The position numbers were made by a program, and so were the translations under genes. Shown one piece after another: positions 48,901-54,982 of a stretch of DNA of 62,000 nt (its first letter is position 1; each line of letters begins with the position of its first letter). The notes under the pieces were generated by a model. The model worked only from the letters and a program-made list of their open reading frames with translations. It was not told the origin of the DNA and did no database searches. This DNA comes from Lingula anatina (lineage: Eukaryota > Brachiopoda > Lingulata > Lingulida > Lingulidae), in the NCBI RefSeq assembly GCF_001039355.2, contig NW_019776079.1:1457894-1519893 (forward strand). Reading direction: 5' to 3'.

Positions 48901-49823
48901 ACTATACGTGTAAAATTGGTGAAATGGAAAATGAACAACTGTCCTATATATGTTTTGCCTTATATGCTTCTATTAAAATAACACCCGTGATCACACACAG
49001 CCCCGAAAACTCAGCTCCATTTAATCGTGATACTCACCTGACATGCATTGAAAAGGATTTGGTGTTCGTATTTTTTCACCCCCAAAATATTTTGAAACAT
49101 TTCATACAATTGCTCCTTGCTAAGGATCAGTTCTGAGGCTGCTGTAGAGATTCTTTGGGATTGCTTACGAGGGTCCTCCTCTCCGCGGAATATGTTGTCG
49201 AATTTGGTCATCCATGAACTAAGGACTGTTTCTTTGCTCAAGCCATCAATTTCTGGCAAACTACGCACGCGCTTCTCGATGTTATTCTTGAAGACTTCAC
49301 GGAAATCATGGGCAGAGCAACCCCCACTTCGAACCATATTGGAAACTCTGTCACTCTTCAAGAACACATCATAGTAACTTTGCACTGCATTCGTGAATGC
49401 TTCATCGGCAACAATATTAGTCTCACCATTGAGAAAGGCATGGAATCTCTCTTTTATCGTCTGCAACTGTTGCTTGTTGATCTTGGTCTGCCGTCGGGCC
49501 ATATCTGTCGGCTGCTTGGCGTTGAAGGGGTAAGCAATACATCGCATAACAAACACATACAGTTGTAAACGCGTCCTCCTGTCTTCTTCCTCGCGTTCTA
49601 TCCGTTCCAGATCTTCCTTCTCCCTCTCGCTTACCTGCGAGGGGCTTGGGCTCGAGGGCCTCCCACTGCTGGTGCGGGAGTGGGCTCCACCAGAAGCACT
49701 CAAGTTATCCCCACTGGCGGACAGGCTTCTCTGATCAATACTGGGGATGCTGAGCCCGTCTGAAACTTCGTCCGGATAAGTGTCATTGTCACTTTCCTCC
49801 TCACTTGACGATGGTCCAAGCAT
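10127..49823 (-). CDS. CADPS: CADPS/CAPS (UNC-31) calcium-dependent secretion activator, 25 coding exons
   Basis: CAPS primes dense-core vesicles for Ca2+-triggered exocytosis, binding PIP2 through its PH domain and SNAREs/syntaxin through its MUN region. Joining 25 minus-strand exons (each listed separately) gives an uninterrupted frame of about 1287 residues, the usual family size. This assumes exon 5 has about 61 nt hidden in the N gap. Approximate layout: Ser/acidic start 1-100; conserved N-terminal block 105-345; C2-like 360-490; PH 500-612; MUN (DUF1041) region 780-1195; Ser/Gly-rich tail to 1287. The start ATG at 49823 has an in-frame TAG three codons upstream. The linkers around residues 831 and 966 are short, lacking the long vertebrate inserts, as I recall for invertebrate homologues. 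It is divergent to the KMT2E-like gene. A single invertebrate gene would be co-orthologous to vertebrate CADPS and CADPS2. Confidence 0.96.
10384..10434. repeat. (ATA)n microsatellite
   Basis: A near-perfect trinucleotide run about 51 bp long, in the last CADPS intron. Confidence 0.95.
10713..11065. mobile_element. MITE family C, copy 1, with TTAA target sites
   Basis: It is bounded by TTAA on both sides. The termini are AGGGATAACAACTCTT and the inverse AAGAGTTATTATCCCT. The sequence closely matches 12374-12719 over its length, including GACCACGTGACCTCCATTGA and CTCTTAAGAGATTTT. TTAA duplications are typical of piggyBac and Kolobok superfamilies. Confidence 0.88.
11099..11277. mobile_element. 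MITE family D with TTA flanks
   Basis: The ends GGCCACACTTTTTTTATTTT and the inverse (ATTAAAAAGTGTGGCC) form terminal repeats of about 35 bp extending into TATGGATGACATCCT. Both sides are flanked by TTA. The interior is GC-rich (CGCGCGCACCGATTT) with a C tract. Only one full copy was noticed. Confidence 0.8.
11366..11452 (-). CDS. CADPS: CADPS coding exon 24
   Basis: The acceptor TTCTTTTTAG and donor GTATAA flank 29 codons: [11 protein letters not shown] then [14 protein letters not shown]. These equal the family KxYxDFxLQGV...LNSKTYxTIxNRL. Phase 0/0. Confidence 0.95.
11661..11765 (-). CDS. CADPS: CADPS coding exon 23
   Basis: Encodes [20 protein letters not shown] then [15 protein letters not shown], equivalent to the DQWY...ICTWLTDRMDLQLHIYQL block near the MUN C-terminus. 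Acceptor TATTCCAG, donor GTAATG, phase 0/0. Confidence 0.95.
12060..12104. repeat. (AAAT)n microsatellite
   Basis: A perfect tetranucleotide run immediately downstream of CADPS exon 22 in transcript sense. Confidence 0.95.
12133..12252 (-). CDS. CADPS: CADPS coding exon 22
   Basis: Forty codons: [20 protein letters not shown] then [20 protein letters not shown], matching the family DVADAYVTFVRxxQDVLRDKVNEE region. Acceptor TTTTATCAG, donor GTAAGA, phase 0/0. Confidence 0.93.
12374..12719. mobile_element. MITE family C, copy 2, with TTAA target sites
   Basis: TTAA flanks, with termini AGGGATAATAACTCTT and AAGAGTTATTATCCCT. It is nearly collinear with 10713-11065, in the same orientation and 1.3 kb away. 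A 60-codon open frame within it is a repeat artefact. Confidence 0.88.
12830..12913 (-). CDS. CADPS: CADPS coding exon 21
   Basis: Encodes [20 protein letters not shown] then LSSIMNIA, matching the hallmark [21 protein letters not shown] of the MUN region. Acceptor CTGTTTCAG, donor GTGAGT, phase 0/0. Confidence 0.96.
13314..13388 (-). CDS. CADPS: CADPS coding exon 20
   Basis: Twenty-five codons: [20 protein letters not shown] then SVVDK, equal to family QYHSKIDELIEETVKEM. Acceptor GTTTCCAG; the donor GTGTGA is weaker than most in this gene. Confidence 0.93.
13738..13891 (-). CDS. CADPS: CADPS coding exon 19
   Basis: Fifty-one codons after a split Arg: [20 protein letters not shown], then [20 protein letters not shown] and [11 protein letters not shown]. 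This aligns with the family [31 protein letters not shown]. Acceptor CTGTTTCAG, donor GTAACA. Confidence 0.95.
14307..14462 (-). CDS. CADPS: CADPS coding exon 18
   Basis: Encodes [20 protein letters not shown], then [20 protein letters not shown] and [11 protein letters not shown], nearly identical to the family [27 protein letters not shown]. Acceptor CACTTCCAG, donor GTATGG, phase 2/2. Confidence 0.97.
16018..16235. repeat. GC-rich insertion-like island inside an AT-rich intron
   Basis: Sharply GC-rich, with CGCGCGCGGCGCGCCC near its right end and GGAAGAGGGAGAGCGCC at its left. It interrupts a run of diverged CTGCCATC...GTTCAAGG repeats. No terminal repeats were resolved. It could be a SINE-like or MITE-like insertion, or a regulatory CpG patch. 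Confidence 0.4.
16466..16477 (-). CDS. CADPS: Candidate 12-nt in-frame CADPS microexon
   Basis: The minus strand reads AATGCTCTTCACTTCTATAG, then CACTCCGCTTCG, then the donor GTAAGTAC. Phase 2 in and out exactly fits exons 17 and 18, inserting T-P-L-R. A TGCTCTTC motif about 18 nt upstream of the acceptor resembles the UGC-containing enhancers of SRRM4-dependent neuronal microexons. The position is where vertebrate CADPS carries a variable insert. Predicted only from splice signals and phase. Confidence 0.5.
17225..17258. repeat. (CA)n microsatellite
   Basis: A dinucleotide run preceded by a CT-rich stretch (17199-17222). Confidence 0.95.
17941..18082 (-). CDS. CADPS: CADPS coding exon 17
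   Basis: Encodes [20 protein letters not shown], then [20 protein letters not shown] and EKWEAA. This is the strongly conserved [25 protein letters not shown] block. Acceptor CATTTTCAG, donor GTAAGT, phase 1/2. Confidence 0.97.
18398..18659. mobile_element. MITE family A, copy 4 (diverged, long)
   Basis: It starts GAGGGCAATCAGAACAG and ends GATCTGTTAGTCGAATGCTC, with interior AAAATATGGACGACCCCACTT and AAGTGAGTCAGCCATATT. It is longer than the other copies, so it may contain an internal insertion. Its end lies only 24 bp from CADPS exon 16. Confidence 0.6.
18684..18840 (-). CDS. CADPS: CADPS coding exon 16
   Basis: Encodes [20 protein letters not shown], then [20 protein letters not shown] and [12 protein letters not shown], matching the most conserved CAPS segment. 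Acceptor GACTTCCAG, donor GTAAGA, phase 0/1. Confidence 0.97.
18841..23771 (-). other. CADPS intron between exons 15 and 16 (4.9 kb)
   Basis: Holds one copy of dispersed repeat family F (about 19040-19200) and a G-rich run (22207-22229). Otherwise it is AT-rich sequence with no coding or RNA signal recognised. Confidence 0.7.
19040..19200. repeat. Dispersed repeat family F, copy 1
   Basis: Core CTGTCCCTGCACTTGGTTTT followed by GATGTTTTATACCATTTGTT. Related blocks occur at 44600-44870 and 48025-48270, always followed by AT-rich sequence. Confidence 0.55.
23772..23878 (-). CDS. CADPS: CADPS coding exon 15
   Basis: Encodes [20 protein letters not shown] then [15 protein letters not shown], equal to family [25 protein letters not shown]. 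Acceptor AATTTTCTAG, donor GTAAGG, phase 1/0. The longer open frame extending rightward is intron read-through. Confidence 0.95.
24897..24920 (-). CDS. CADPS: Candidate 24-nt in-frame CADPS microexon
   Basis: The minus strand has a branch-point-like GGACTAACATTTG about 30 nt upstream, then a pyrimidine-rich GGCATGCTTTCAG acceptor. A 24-nt exon follows, then the donor GTGAAT. Phase 1 in and out matches exons 14 and 15 and inserts A-T-H-N-G-K-S-K between ARIE and ESYNDD. A TGC lies within 10 nt of the acceptor, as in SRRM4-type microexons. The location equals that of the vertebrate KKREMYEH insert. Not confirmed by transcripts. Confidence 0.55.
26159..26282 (-). CDS. CADPS: CADPS coding exon 14
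   Basis: Encodes [20 protein letters not shown] then [20 protein letters not shown], matching family [31 protein letters not shown]. Acceptor GTGTTGTAG, donor GTGAGA, phase 0/1. Confidence 0.97.
26836..27001 (-). CDS. CADPS: CADPS coding exon 13
   Basis: Encodes [20 protein letters not shown], then [20 protein letters not shown] and [15 protein letters not shown], almost identical to vertebrate CAPS. Acceptor CATTCCAG, donor GTAAGC, phase 2/0. Confidence 0.97.
27190..27242. repeat. (AG)n microsatellite
   Basis: A dinucleotide run of about 53 bp, 110 bp downstream of CADPS exon 12 in transcript sense. Confidence 0.95.
27355..27542 (-). CDS. CADPS: CADPS coding exon 12
   Basis: Encodes [20 protein letters not shown], then [20 protein letters not shown] and [20 protein letters not shown]. 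This is the near-invariant CAPS block between the PH domain and MUN region. Acceptor TATGTTGTAG, donor GTACAG, phase 0/2. Confidence 0.97.
27901..28136. repeat. Paired (CA)n arrays next to CADPS exon 11
   Basis: CA runs at 27901-27926 and 28051-28136 (with one N at 28102). In transcript sense these are TG runs starting about 35 nt after the exon 11 donor. Confidence 0.95.
28171..28307 (-). CDS. CADPS: CADPS coding exon 11
   Basis: Encodes [20 protein letters not shown] then [20 protein letters not shown], matching family ADRAQKHGMDEFI...[21 protein letters not shown]. Acceptor TATTTCCAG, donor GTTAGT, phase 1/0. Confidence 0.95.
28335..28495. repeat. About 60-bp tandem repeat, three copies
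   Basis: Unit core TACAGGTTAAATATCTTCTT and AGTACCCCTAAGATATAAAA, repeated near 28347, 28401 and 28455. It sits just upstream of the exon 11 acceptor in transcript sense. Confidence 0.8.
29166..29252 (-). pseudogene. Partial duplicate of CADPS exon 10
   Basis: These 87 bp match 29294-29380 (the 3' part of exon 10) with only about five substitutions. In the exon frame the minus strand reads [20 protein letters not shown] then NSTLSRTQG, with mostly synonymous changes. A poly-G run (minus strand) replaces the GTAAGA donor. It could be a recent tandem duplication remnant, an alternative exon, or a mis-assembled second haplotype. Confidence 0.75.
29292..29492 (-). CDS. CADPS: CADPS coding exon 10 (PH domain C-terminal half)
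   Basis: Encodes [20 protein letters not shown] then [20 protein letters not shown], matching family [24 protein letters not shown]...[16 protein letters not shown]. The Trp of the PH C-terminal helix is present. Acceptor GCTTTCAG, donor GTAAGA, phase 1/1. Confidence 0.97.
29788..29896 (-). CDS. CADPS: CADPS coding exon 9 (PH domain)
   Basis: Encodes [20 protein letters not shown] then [16 protein letters not shown], equal to family [32 protein letters not shown]. Acceptor TTTCTACAG, donor GTAAGC, phase 0/1. Confidence 0.97.
30456..30522 (-). CDS. CADPS: CADPS coding exon 8 (PH domain start)
   Basis: Encodes [20 protein letters not shown] then VQ, the basic beta1-beta2 region of the PH domain implicated in phosphoinositide binding. 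Acceptor CATTTCCAG, donor GTATGT, phase 2/0. Confidence 0.96.
30659..30775. repeat. About 28-bp degenerate tandem repeat
   Basis: Four or so copies of a unit around CTTGAAAATGACTAAAACAT followed by GGGTATT, located 40 bp past the exon 7 donor in transcript sense. Confidence 0.75.
30818..30954 (-). CDS. CADPS: CADPS coding exon 7 (C2/PH linker)
   Basis: Encodes [20 protein letters not shown] then [20 protein letters not shown], matching [37 protein letters not shown]. Acceptor CTGTTTCAG, donor GTGAGT, phase 0/2. Confidence 0.97.
31014..31182. mobile_element. MITE family A, copy 5
   Basis: It starts GAGGGCATTCAGAATACC and ends TCCTCTGTTCTGAATGCGCTC. The interior TTAAAAAGCTTGTTGCTTAA and CAAGTGGGTCGGCCATG match copy 2 in the same orientation. 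Confidence 0.8.
32463..32574 (-). CDS. CADPS: CADPS coding exon 6 (C2 domain)
   Basis: Encodes [20 protein letters not shown] then [17 protein letters not shown], matching [23 protein letters not shown]...LALEDKELGR. Acceptor TTTCATCAG, donor GTATGT, phase 2/0. Confidence 0.96.
33127..33187 (-). CDS. CADPS: CADPS coding exon 5, truncated by assembly gap
   Basis: The visible 61 nt encode [19 protein letters not shown], identical to the vertebrate sequence as I recall it, and end with the donor GTAAGT. The 5' part, probably about 61 nt by homology and required phase, falls in the N run at 33188-33252. The exon acceptor is therefore not seen. Confidence 0.92.
33188..33252. other. Assembly gap (65 N)
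   Basis: This N run hides the start of CADPS exon 5. It directly abuts a 43-bp tandem array that probably caused the break. Confidence 0.99.
33253..33509. repeat. 43-bp tandem repeat array
   Basis: Six near-identical copies of a 43-bp unit (core AAGTTGTGAAGGAGAGAGAA and CAGTACATTTTACTACAAGG). It starts at the gap edge, so the true copy number is probably larger. Confidence 0.95.
35585..35650. repeat. (GT)n(GA)n microsatellite
   Basis: A GT run of about 44 bp passing into GA repeats. Confidence 0.95.
36869..36913. repeat. (CT)n(GT)n microsatellite
   Basis: Adjacent CT and GT runs. The apparent open frames reading Thr-His or Arg-Glu repeats here are artefacts of it. Confidence 0.95.
37283..37303. 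repeat. G homopolymer tract of about 21 nt
   Basis: A long G run 106 bp from the exon 4 acceptor, on the transcript's upstream-intron side, where the transcript carries C. It is a G-quadruplex candidate on the plus strand. Confidence 0.9.
37409..37499 (-). CDS. CADPS: CADPS coding exon 4 (C2 domain start)
   Basis: Encodes [20 protein letters not shown] then [10 protein letters not shown], equal to family NASIIDMGEE...LSKSDVVLSFSLE. Acceptor CTTTTTCAG, donor GTAAGG, phase 2/0. Confidence 0.93.
38001..38690. repeat. About 310-bp tandem duplication, just over two copies
   Basis: Blocks starting GGCTTCAGGCCCATGG (38010), GGTCTTCAAGCCTGTGG (38311) and GGTCTTCAGGCCCATGG (38631) recur. The long shared interior includes GATGCAATATTACATAATG and AACAGCATAATGAC (38213 and 38534). 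Confidence 0.85.
39246..39300. repeat. Hexanucleotide GC-rich repeat (GGCATC/GCCATC/GGCGAC)
   Basis: A short imperfect 6-bp array in otherwise AT-rich sequence, 90 bp downstream of the exon 3 donor in transcript sense. Confidence 0.85.
39390..39562 (-). CDS. CADPS: CADPS coding exon 3
   Basis: Encodes [20 protein letters not shown], then [20 protein letters not shown]. This matches the family [36 protein letters not shown]. Acceptor TATTTCAG, donor GTATAT, phase 0/2. Confidence 0.95.
39619..39855. mobile_element. MITE family B, copy 2
   Basis: The left end GGGTTCCCATGCCTAGATCG and the inverted right end (CTGTGGGAATGGTCCC) bound AAAGATAATTACCCCC and TTTAGTGAGACTCCCC. It lies head to tail with the next copy. 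Confidence 0.8.
39858..40119. mobile_element. MITE family B, copy 3
   Basis: Begins GGGTTCCCATGATACCTTAA and ends CTGTGAATGGTCCCTTA. The interior TAATTACCCCCTAGCAGCTT is shared. It is more diverged than copy 2 and separated from it by only 2-3 bp. Confidence 0.78.
40565..40645 (-). CDS. CADPS: CADPS coding exon 2
   Basis: Encodes [20 protein letters not shown] then MVHKMAL, matching [26 protein letters not shown]. Acceptor TCTTTCGCAG, donor GTGAGT, phase 0/0. Confidence 0.96.
42545..42772. repeat. Purine-rich degenerate minisatellite (about 35-40 bp unit)
   Basis: Repeated GATGGAAGGGGAAAAGGTGG and GGGGTCATGG blocks give a strongly strand-asymmetric 230-bp purine tract, preceded by a G run (42519-42535). 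The open frames across it are compositional. Confidence 0.85.
44600..44870. repeat. Dispersed repeat family F, copy 2
   Basis: Core CATTCCTGCACTTGGATTCA followed by ACGTTTACTAG, with flanking similarity to the copies at 19040 and 48025. Confidence 0.55.
48025..48270. repeat. Dispersed repeat family F, copy 3
   Basis: Core CTGTCCCTACACTTGGATTC followed by AATGTTTTATTCC. It shares the left portion (a CAAAAATATTTTTTCTTGGG-like block) and the order of motifs with the other two copies. Confidence 0.55.
49038..49823 (-). CDS. CADPS: CADPS coding exon 1 (start codon)
   Basis: A 262-codon exon ending at the donor GTGAGT, phase 0. It starts [12 protein letters not shown] with Ser/acidic low complexity and [12 protein letters not shown]. 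It then carries the invariant [52 protein letters not shown] and [18 protein letters not shown]. An in-frame TAG three codons before the ATG supports the start. Confidence 0.97.
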
Positions 49824-50459
49824 GTTTCTCTACTCTTTTGTCGTGAATAAAGCTAGGTTGTTATGACTGCTGTACCTTCTGAAGATTTGCAACGCCAAAT
49901 ATCCTCATTTTGATTGCCGACAAAATTTACTTCTGCAATCACGCATGCGCAGTATTGATCGCACTTGTTTTGGTGTTTTTTATAAAAACGTAATGATATT
50001 ACATGGAAAGCTATGATATACATTAATATCTAAATTTTCTTATGATTAGTTAACTACTAAAGAAAAGTTTATTCCAATAAAACTTTCAGCTAAATATTTA
50101 GCATACACAATAATTAGGTCAATAATCATGCGCAGTTACACAAACGCCTTGTTTTGACTTCGTGAAGACCCCGTATGACTGGAAATTTTTAATGGCCGCC
50201 ATTATGGATAGACATTATCATAGCGTTTGCTGACATAATGTCTAGTTTGAGAGGATTTTCCTCGGAACCTTTGGGTTTCAACTACTAGGATTTTCACACA
50301 CCTAAAGACAATATTTCAGACATTATACTGACCAAGTTTTAAGCGCAAACTCTGTACAGAAGCGTTGTTATTGTACACACATTTTGTAAATAAACCAAGT
50401 AAATTTGCTATCTTGCTACCAATCCCAGCGGAAGATTGACACTTCGCCAGGGAAAGCGG
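49824..50459. promoter_or_regulatory. Putative bidirectional promoter between CADPS and the KMT2E-like gene
   Basis: The two genes diverge here. CACGCATGCGCA (49940-49951) differs by one base from the NRF1 consensus. GCCGCCATTATGG (50195-50207) fits a YY1 site. A second ATGCGCAG lies near 50129. No TATA box is evident. The assignment is inferred from gene orientation and motifs. Confidence 0.55.
50210..50459 (+). other. KMT2E: Putative non-coding first exon of the KMT2E-like gene
   Basis: A strong donor (GCGG|GTAAGT) at 50459/50460 has the right strand and spacing to splice to the acceptor at 54811, which precedes the exon with the start codon. The exon's 5' limit is not visible; the start given is nominal. 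Confidence 0.4.
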
Positions 50460-53400
50460 GTAAGTCATACGTTTTATAAAGTTTATTTTGCGTGAATACA
50501 TGAGGACGTTTTGTCAATATTCTGTCTCTTTCAGATGTTTCCTCAATCATATTCGCTACACTTGATACCGAACTGAAAGTCCACCATTTTCTGATTTGAC
50601 GTTTCTTTGACGTTTGTTCTGAAATCTAAATTTAATGAGTCGCGGAATAGCAAGAGGACAGTTCTGACCTAGCATCAACTGTATATGTGTTTTCTATTTG
50701 AATGCTTTTCTTCTGTTACAATAACGATACCCTGTTCTTATTAGCATGTATTATAATATTCACAAATTCATGGGAAGTCTTGTCTTTCAATTGGTTTTTG
50801 TTAAAATCATCGAGGCTCACCCAACTGTAACTTACTTCATATATCAAAAAGTGCCAATTTAATTTATAGTAAGAACTTTGATGAAGGTGGCCAAACTCTC
50901 TAAAATATTCAAACATTGAAAAATTAACCTCTGACCTCGTGAAGAGTGTTTTGGAGTTAATCTGAACTTGCTGTTTTATATGAATATATGGTTTATTACA
51001 TAAGAAATTGTAGTTTAATTAGACATCCCTTTTGTTATCATAGACCTACCAGATTTTTAGTACCAGTGACCCGTTTTTTGACGAATTCTGTAGCTCACTC
51101 AAGTTGACTTGAGTACTAGTAAGCACACTCTTCTCAAATAAAGTTCCATGAAACTAGTTCTTTGCGGATTATCATTTCCATCATAATATAGGTTTACTTA
51201 TTTAATACATACGTGGTTTGAAATGGCCACATTGTTGAATGGTGTTTTACAGCATTAATAGTTACAGAACTAATTTATAATCACTTTATAAATTTATAAT
51301 TATAGCAGAGAATGGAAAGCTAGGTATGAATTAATGGGCAGAGAAAGGGAAAAAAACTTGAGGTGTGTGAATTTTTTTTAAAAGCTTTAGAGAGCAAATG
51401 GCGCATTGACAAGTACAGAATATGACAGTTGTTGACTGATTGTCATGGGCTTAGCAGTACAAAAATAGCTCTCTTGTGTTGAAGACATTAAAACCGAAAG
51501 CTTATTTATGGGTCAGTTGCGATGACTTCAAGCTGAACTATCTGAGCAGACAACCTATGAGCCTGGTAGGGAACCTAGAGTAAATTTTAAGATGCTTGCC
51601 AACCCTGCAGTTGGAATGGCTAGAAATGTCAGAACTGAATATAGACCTTACTATAAACACCCTTTCTGGGTCGTAGTTCAGAAAATTAGGCTATAGATTC
51701 AGTGCTCATAATCTAGACATTGCTGTTGTGGTTGTACTTTACCTGATCTACTTACCAAACGTATCCTGTTCTGTCTCCAACATTTAGGCCAGCATCACAG
51801 TTTGTCTGACTTATCATGTAGTTGGACTTACACATAATTGGACTAAAAACTTTTTATGCACTTGGATTATTGTAAAACTTATTTCACACTATTACATTTC
51901 TTTAGAATGTTTTTAGGCATTTGAGATTGTTTATAAGAGCACTGAGTAGCTGGTAAAAATACAGAATCAACAGTTATGATCAATGAAAGGCACGATTGGT
52001 AAAAACCACTTACTACATACTATGTTTCATATGGTACAACAATTTGGGGACCTCAGACCTTGATGTTACAGAAGGATATGATATGGAAGGTAGGGAGGGA
52101 AAATTTGCGCTTAAAGTATTGGTTTAAATGTACATACACTACATACACTAAAGAATGTCAACTGCCTGTAGTTGTTTAGGAGGTTTTAGTTGGTAATCTT
52201 CCAAACATTCCTGTTTGGCAGTCCTTCTGAATCCGTCTGCCATTTGGCATATGTATTACTCTATCCAGTAAGCATTTTTGTATTATTTGTCCAAGAAGAT
52301 ATTTTACACATGAAATACACTCACAGAAGGCTCTCTCAGTCTAATCCTGAAAATAAACTTAGGCTGACTTAATTTTGTTTCAACCATTTCAGTAGGTTAT
52401 CCTGGGGTAGCGTTAACACTCGCCAATTTAGCCAAATGCTAAAACTGGCCTTAATTGGCTAAAGAAAATGGGCTTGATTTGACTTGTTTTAGTCAAATTA
52501 TAACCATTTTGATAACAAATTGACAGAAAAGTGGTGATTTGGCTAAGCGAAAAAAATTGCTAGCGCTACCCCAGGTTATCTGAATGTACGAAGTGCTACC
52601 ATGAGGCTCCTATCTCGGGCACAAGATTTACTTGTTTTAGAAGCTGTGGGGCAGGACAGTAGATTATATCTATTCCCAGTGGTGTGCCAATGATAAACAG
52701 ATGGCTCAATGAGATTCGTGGCACTGAAGCAGGCAGGCCTAACTTGACTGGGAACTCAAATTCATATGGCATCTTTGTTTATTCCACAGATCTAAGGATT
52801 TAGAAGGTCCAGTTTTAAGTTGTGTAAACTGTTCTCATTTGTTTAAAGAAGGTGTGTGGATTGGCTTGCAACCTGTGTATGCAGCTTCTTTGTTATGATA
52901 TGGTCTCTGTGTTGAATATGACAGGCATTTATGGTGTGTGAGACCCTAGTAATTTTGTAGCTTCTCTCTTAGTAGGTTTGATGTGTTACTTCCTATATGT
53001 GGTAACTGTTTTGGTCAGAAATCAAATGTACACATATTTCTTGCTAATCAGGTACTAGTAATGCTGGCTCTGTATTCAGTTCATCAGGAACTATGCAGTG
53101 GACTAGCATAGAAATTAATTACCTGTCAGTTTTTGCTTAATAAAAAGATGCCTGTTCCACAAGAAGTTTTTTATGTTGGGAGGAAATCCGAAATCAGACT
53201 AAATGAAATGTGTATGATTTAATGATTGTAGTCATTTATGTACCGGGTATGCTTCTTTGTGCTTGGTACGGTAGAGAAGTGAAGGACTTTAATTAGCTTG
53301 CAAACCTACGTGAATATGGTATTTAATTGCATGCCCAGGAAAATGTCGATATCAGTAAACAAAAAAGGTAGCTGAAATCTAATAGCGCAAGGGTTGGTTT

Positions 53401-54811
53401 AGTAGAGGGACTGGCTCTAATATAAAGCATTACAGTGAAAGGCTTAACATTTTGATTTGTTTGTGGATGCATATATATTTACTGTGTTTTGCCAAATTTG
53501 TCATTAAGCCGGAATTTTAAAATTCTGCTGCAATTATTCAGGTATTGACCAAAAGATATTTCATTCGTGAGTGATCCTAGGAATTGGTTGTAAAAACCAA
53601 AAGTATTGATAGCTTAATTCATTAGCTTGCAATGTTAACCTGTAGCTTTGGTCCTTGAAAACCCAAACATAACAGCAAAACATTTAGGAAATGTATGCAG
53701 ATATTCGTAAATATAAGAATTGATCATGTTTAACACTCATTTCACAAGAGGCACTGGCCCAAAGTGCTAGCCATTTGAAATTTTTCCATAACCGACCTTT
53801 TTTTGACTGAAGTAGGTCAGTCACGGGGAGAGAGTTTGCATATGAAAAGTTGCCTGACCTAGATTGACAGTGGTATGCCACTGGGCATGTTTTACTCTTT
53901 GCATGCAAAGACTTTTCAGTAAATGGATGTGGTATTTAACAGGGTCTTGGTGCAGTGAACAGTTTCTTCATTAGCTTGGTGAAAAAAATGCCAAGTCTGA
54001 GTTGTAAAGTATAGCACTTGAGTTGTTTATAATATCCTCCTGCTGTCTTGTGCATAATATCACCAGTGGTTAAACTTGATTGAAAAAGGAAGCTGCACCA
54101 ATCCTACATCCTGATGCTGTGTGTTTCAAGATTGTCATCTCATTTTATGGTTGTTTTAAACCCGGTTGATATCCGAAAAATAGTTTCAACACACTTACTT
54201 CAGTTGAGTGACATCAACTGAGAGAAACCAGATAATTTTGCCTGACCTTCTTGTAGCTGACCTTTAGTATTGATTGTGTGCTACCTCCTTTGTGGATGTC
54301 AATAATAGGAACATTTCAAAAGAAGTTGCCTGAATAATCAATTGCATATGATCAAAACAAGTTTGTCTCTCTGCATACAAATGTTTCATAAAGGCAGGCC
54401 TCCAGGTTTTTCAAGCTATTTCATTCTGGGTTGTAGTATTGATGCTGGCAGAGTAAGAGAGCTATATTTGTGTAAAGCTTCCCATAGCATAGCTCAATGT
54501 TCTAGAAGCTGTTGCGGGTCTCCTGTAACTCCTGCCATCTGGTGGAGATTATGGGAGGTTGAAAGCAAATATGCCAATCCTTGTTGATAAGCTGTCAGTA
54601 GCACCTTTATTAATATGAGGAAACTTGACAGTAATTGCAAGCAATGCATTCTATGCAGTTTTTTACTCACTTCATTCTATGAAGTTTTGACTTTCCCTTT
54701 CTTGCAGATTATATTAAGATTGGGGGGGGGGGGGTCTGTTAGTTTCTAATTTTCATATTTAAACTAGTGAAAAAAGAAAAAAATCCACAAAACATTGTCT
54801 CTTTGTTTTAG
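50460..54811 (+). other. KMT2E-like intron 1 (inferred)
   Basis: About 4.35 kb of AT-rich sequence with one MITE (52402-52574) and a G run (54722-54734). No coding signal recognised. Confidence 0.55.
52402..52574. mobile_element. MITE family E with 6-bp flanking repeats
   Basis: Ends CTGGGGTAGCG...CGCTACCCCAG, flanked on both sides by GTTATC. The inverted repeats continue into CAATTTAGCCAAATGC against ATTTGGCTAAGCG. It is 173 bp and non-coding. Confidence 0.85.
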
Positions 54812-54982
54812 GTGCCTGTTTTAATGATGAGAAGAGTGCAATGATTGTTCCTGGGAAATGTAGCGGTGTGTGTTCCCCTACTGCACCATGCCTGCCATTG
54901 CAAATAGCAGCGACATGAGCATTCTGCTTCAGGTGGCTGCCATAGAAAAGTCCAACTTAGAGCGCATAGCCGCAGGCACTGA
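54812..54982 (+). CDS. KMT2E: KMT2E-like exon 2 (5' UTR plus start; coding 54888-54982)
   Basis: The acceptor TTTGTTTTAG and donor GTAAGT flank it. The ATG at 54888 in CACCATGC opens MPAIANSSDMSILLQVAAIE. Phase 2 out. Confidence 0.82.

Larger units (their letters stand above)
40646..49037 (-). other. CADPS intron 1 (8.4 kb)
   Basis: The largest intron in the gene. It contains a purine-rich minisatellite (42545-42772), two family F repeats (44600-44870, 48025-48270), a short duplicated block at 45240-45325 and GT-rich tracts near 45510-45580. No further conserved exon recognised. Confidence 0.7.
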
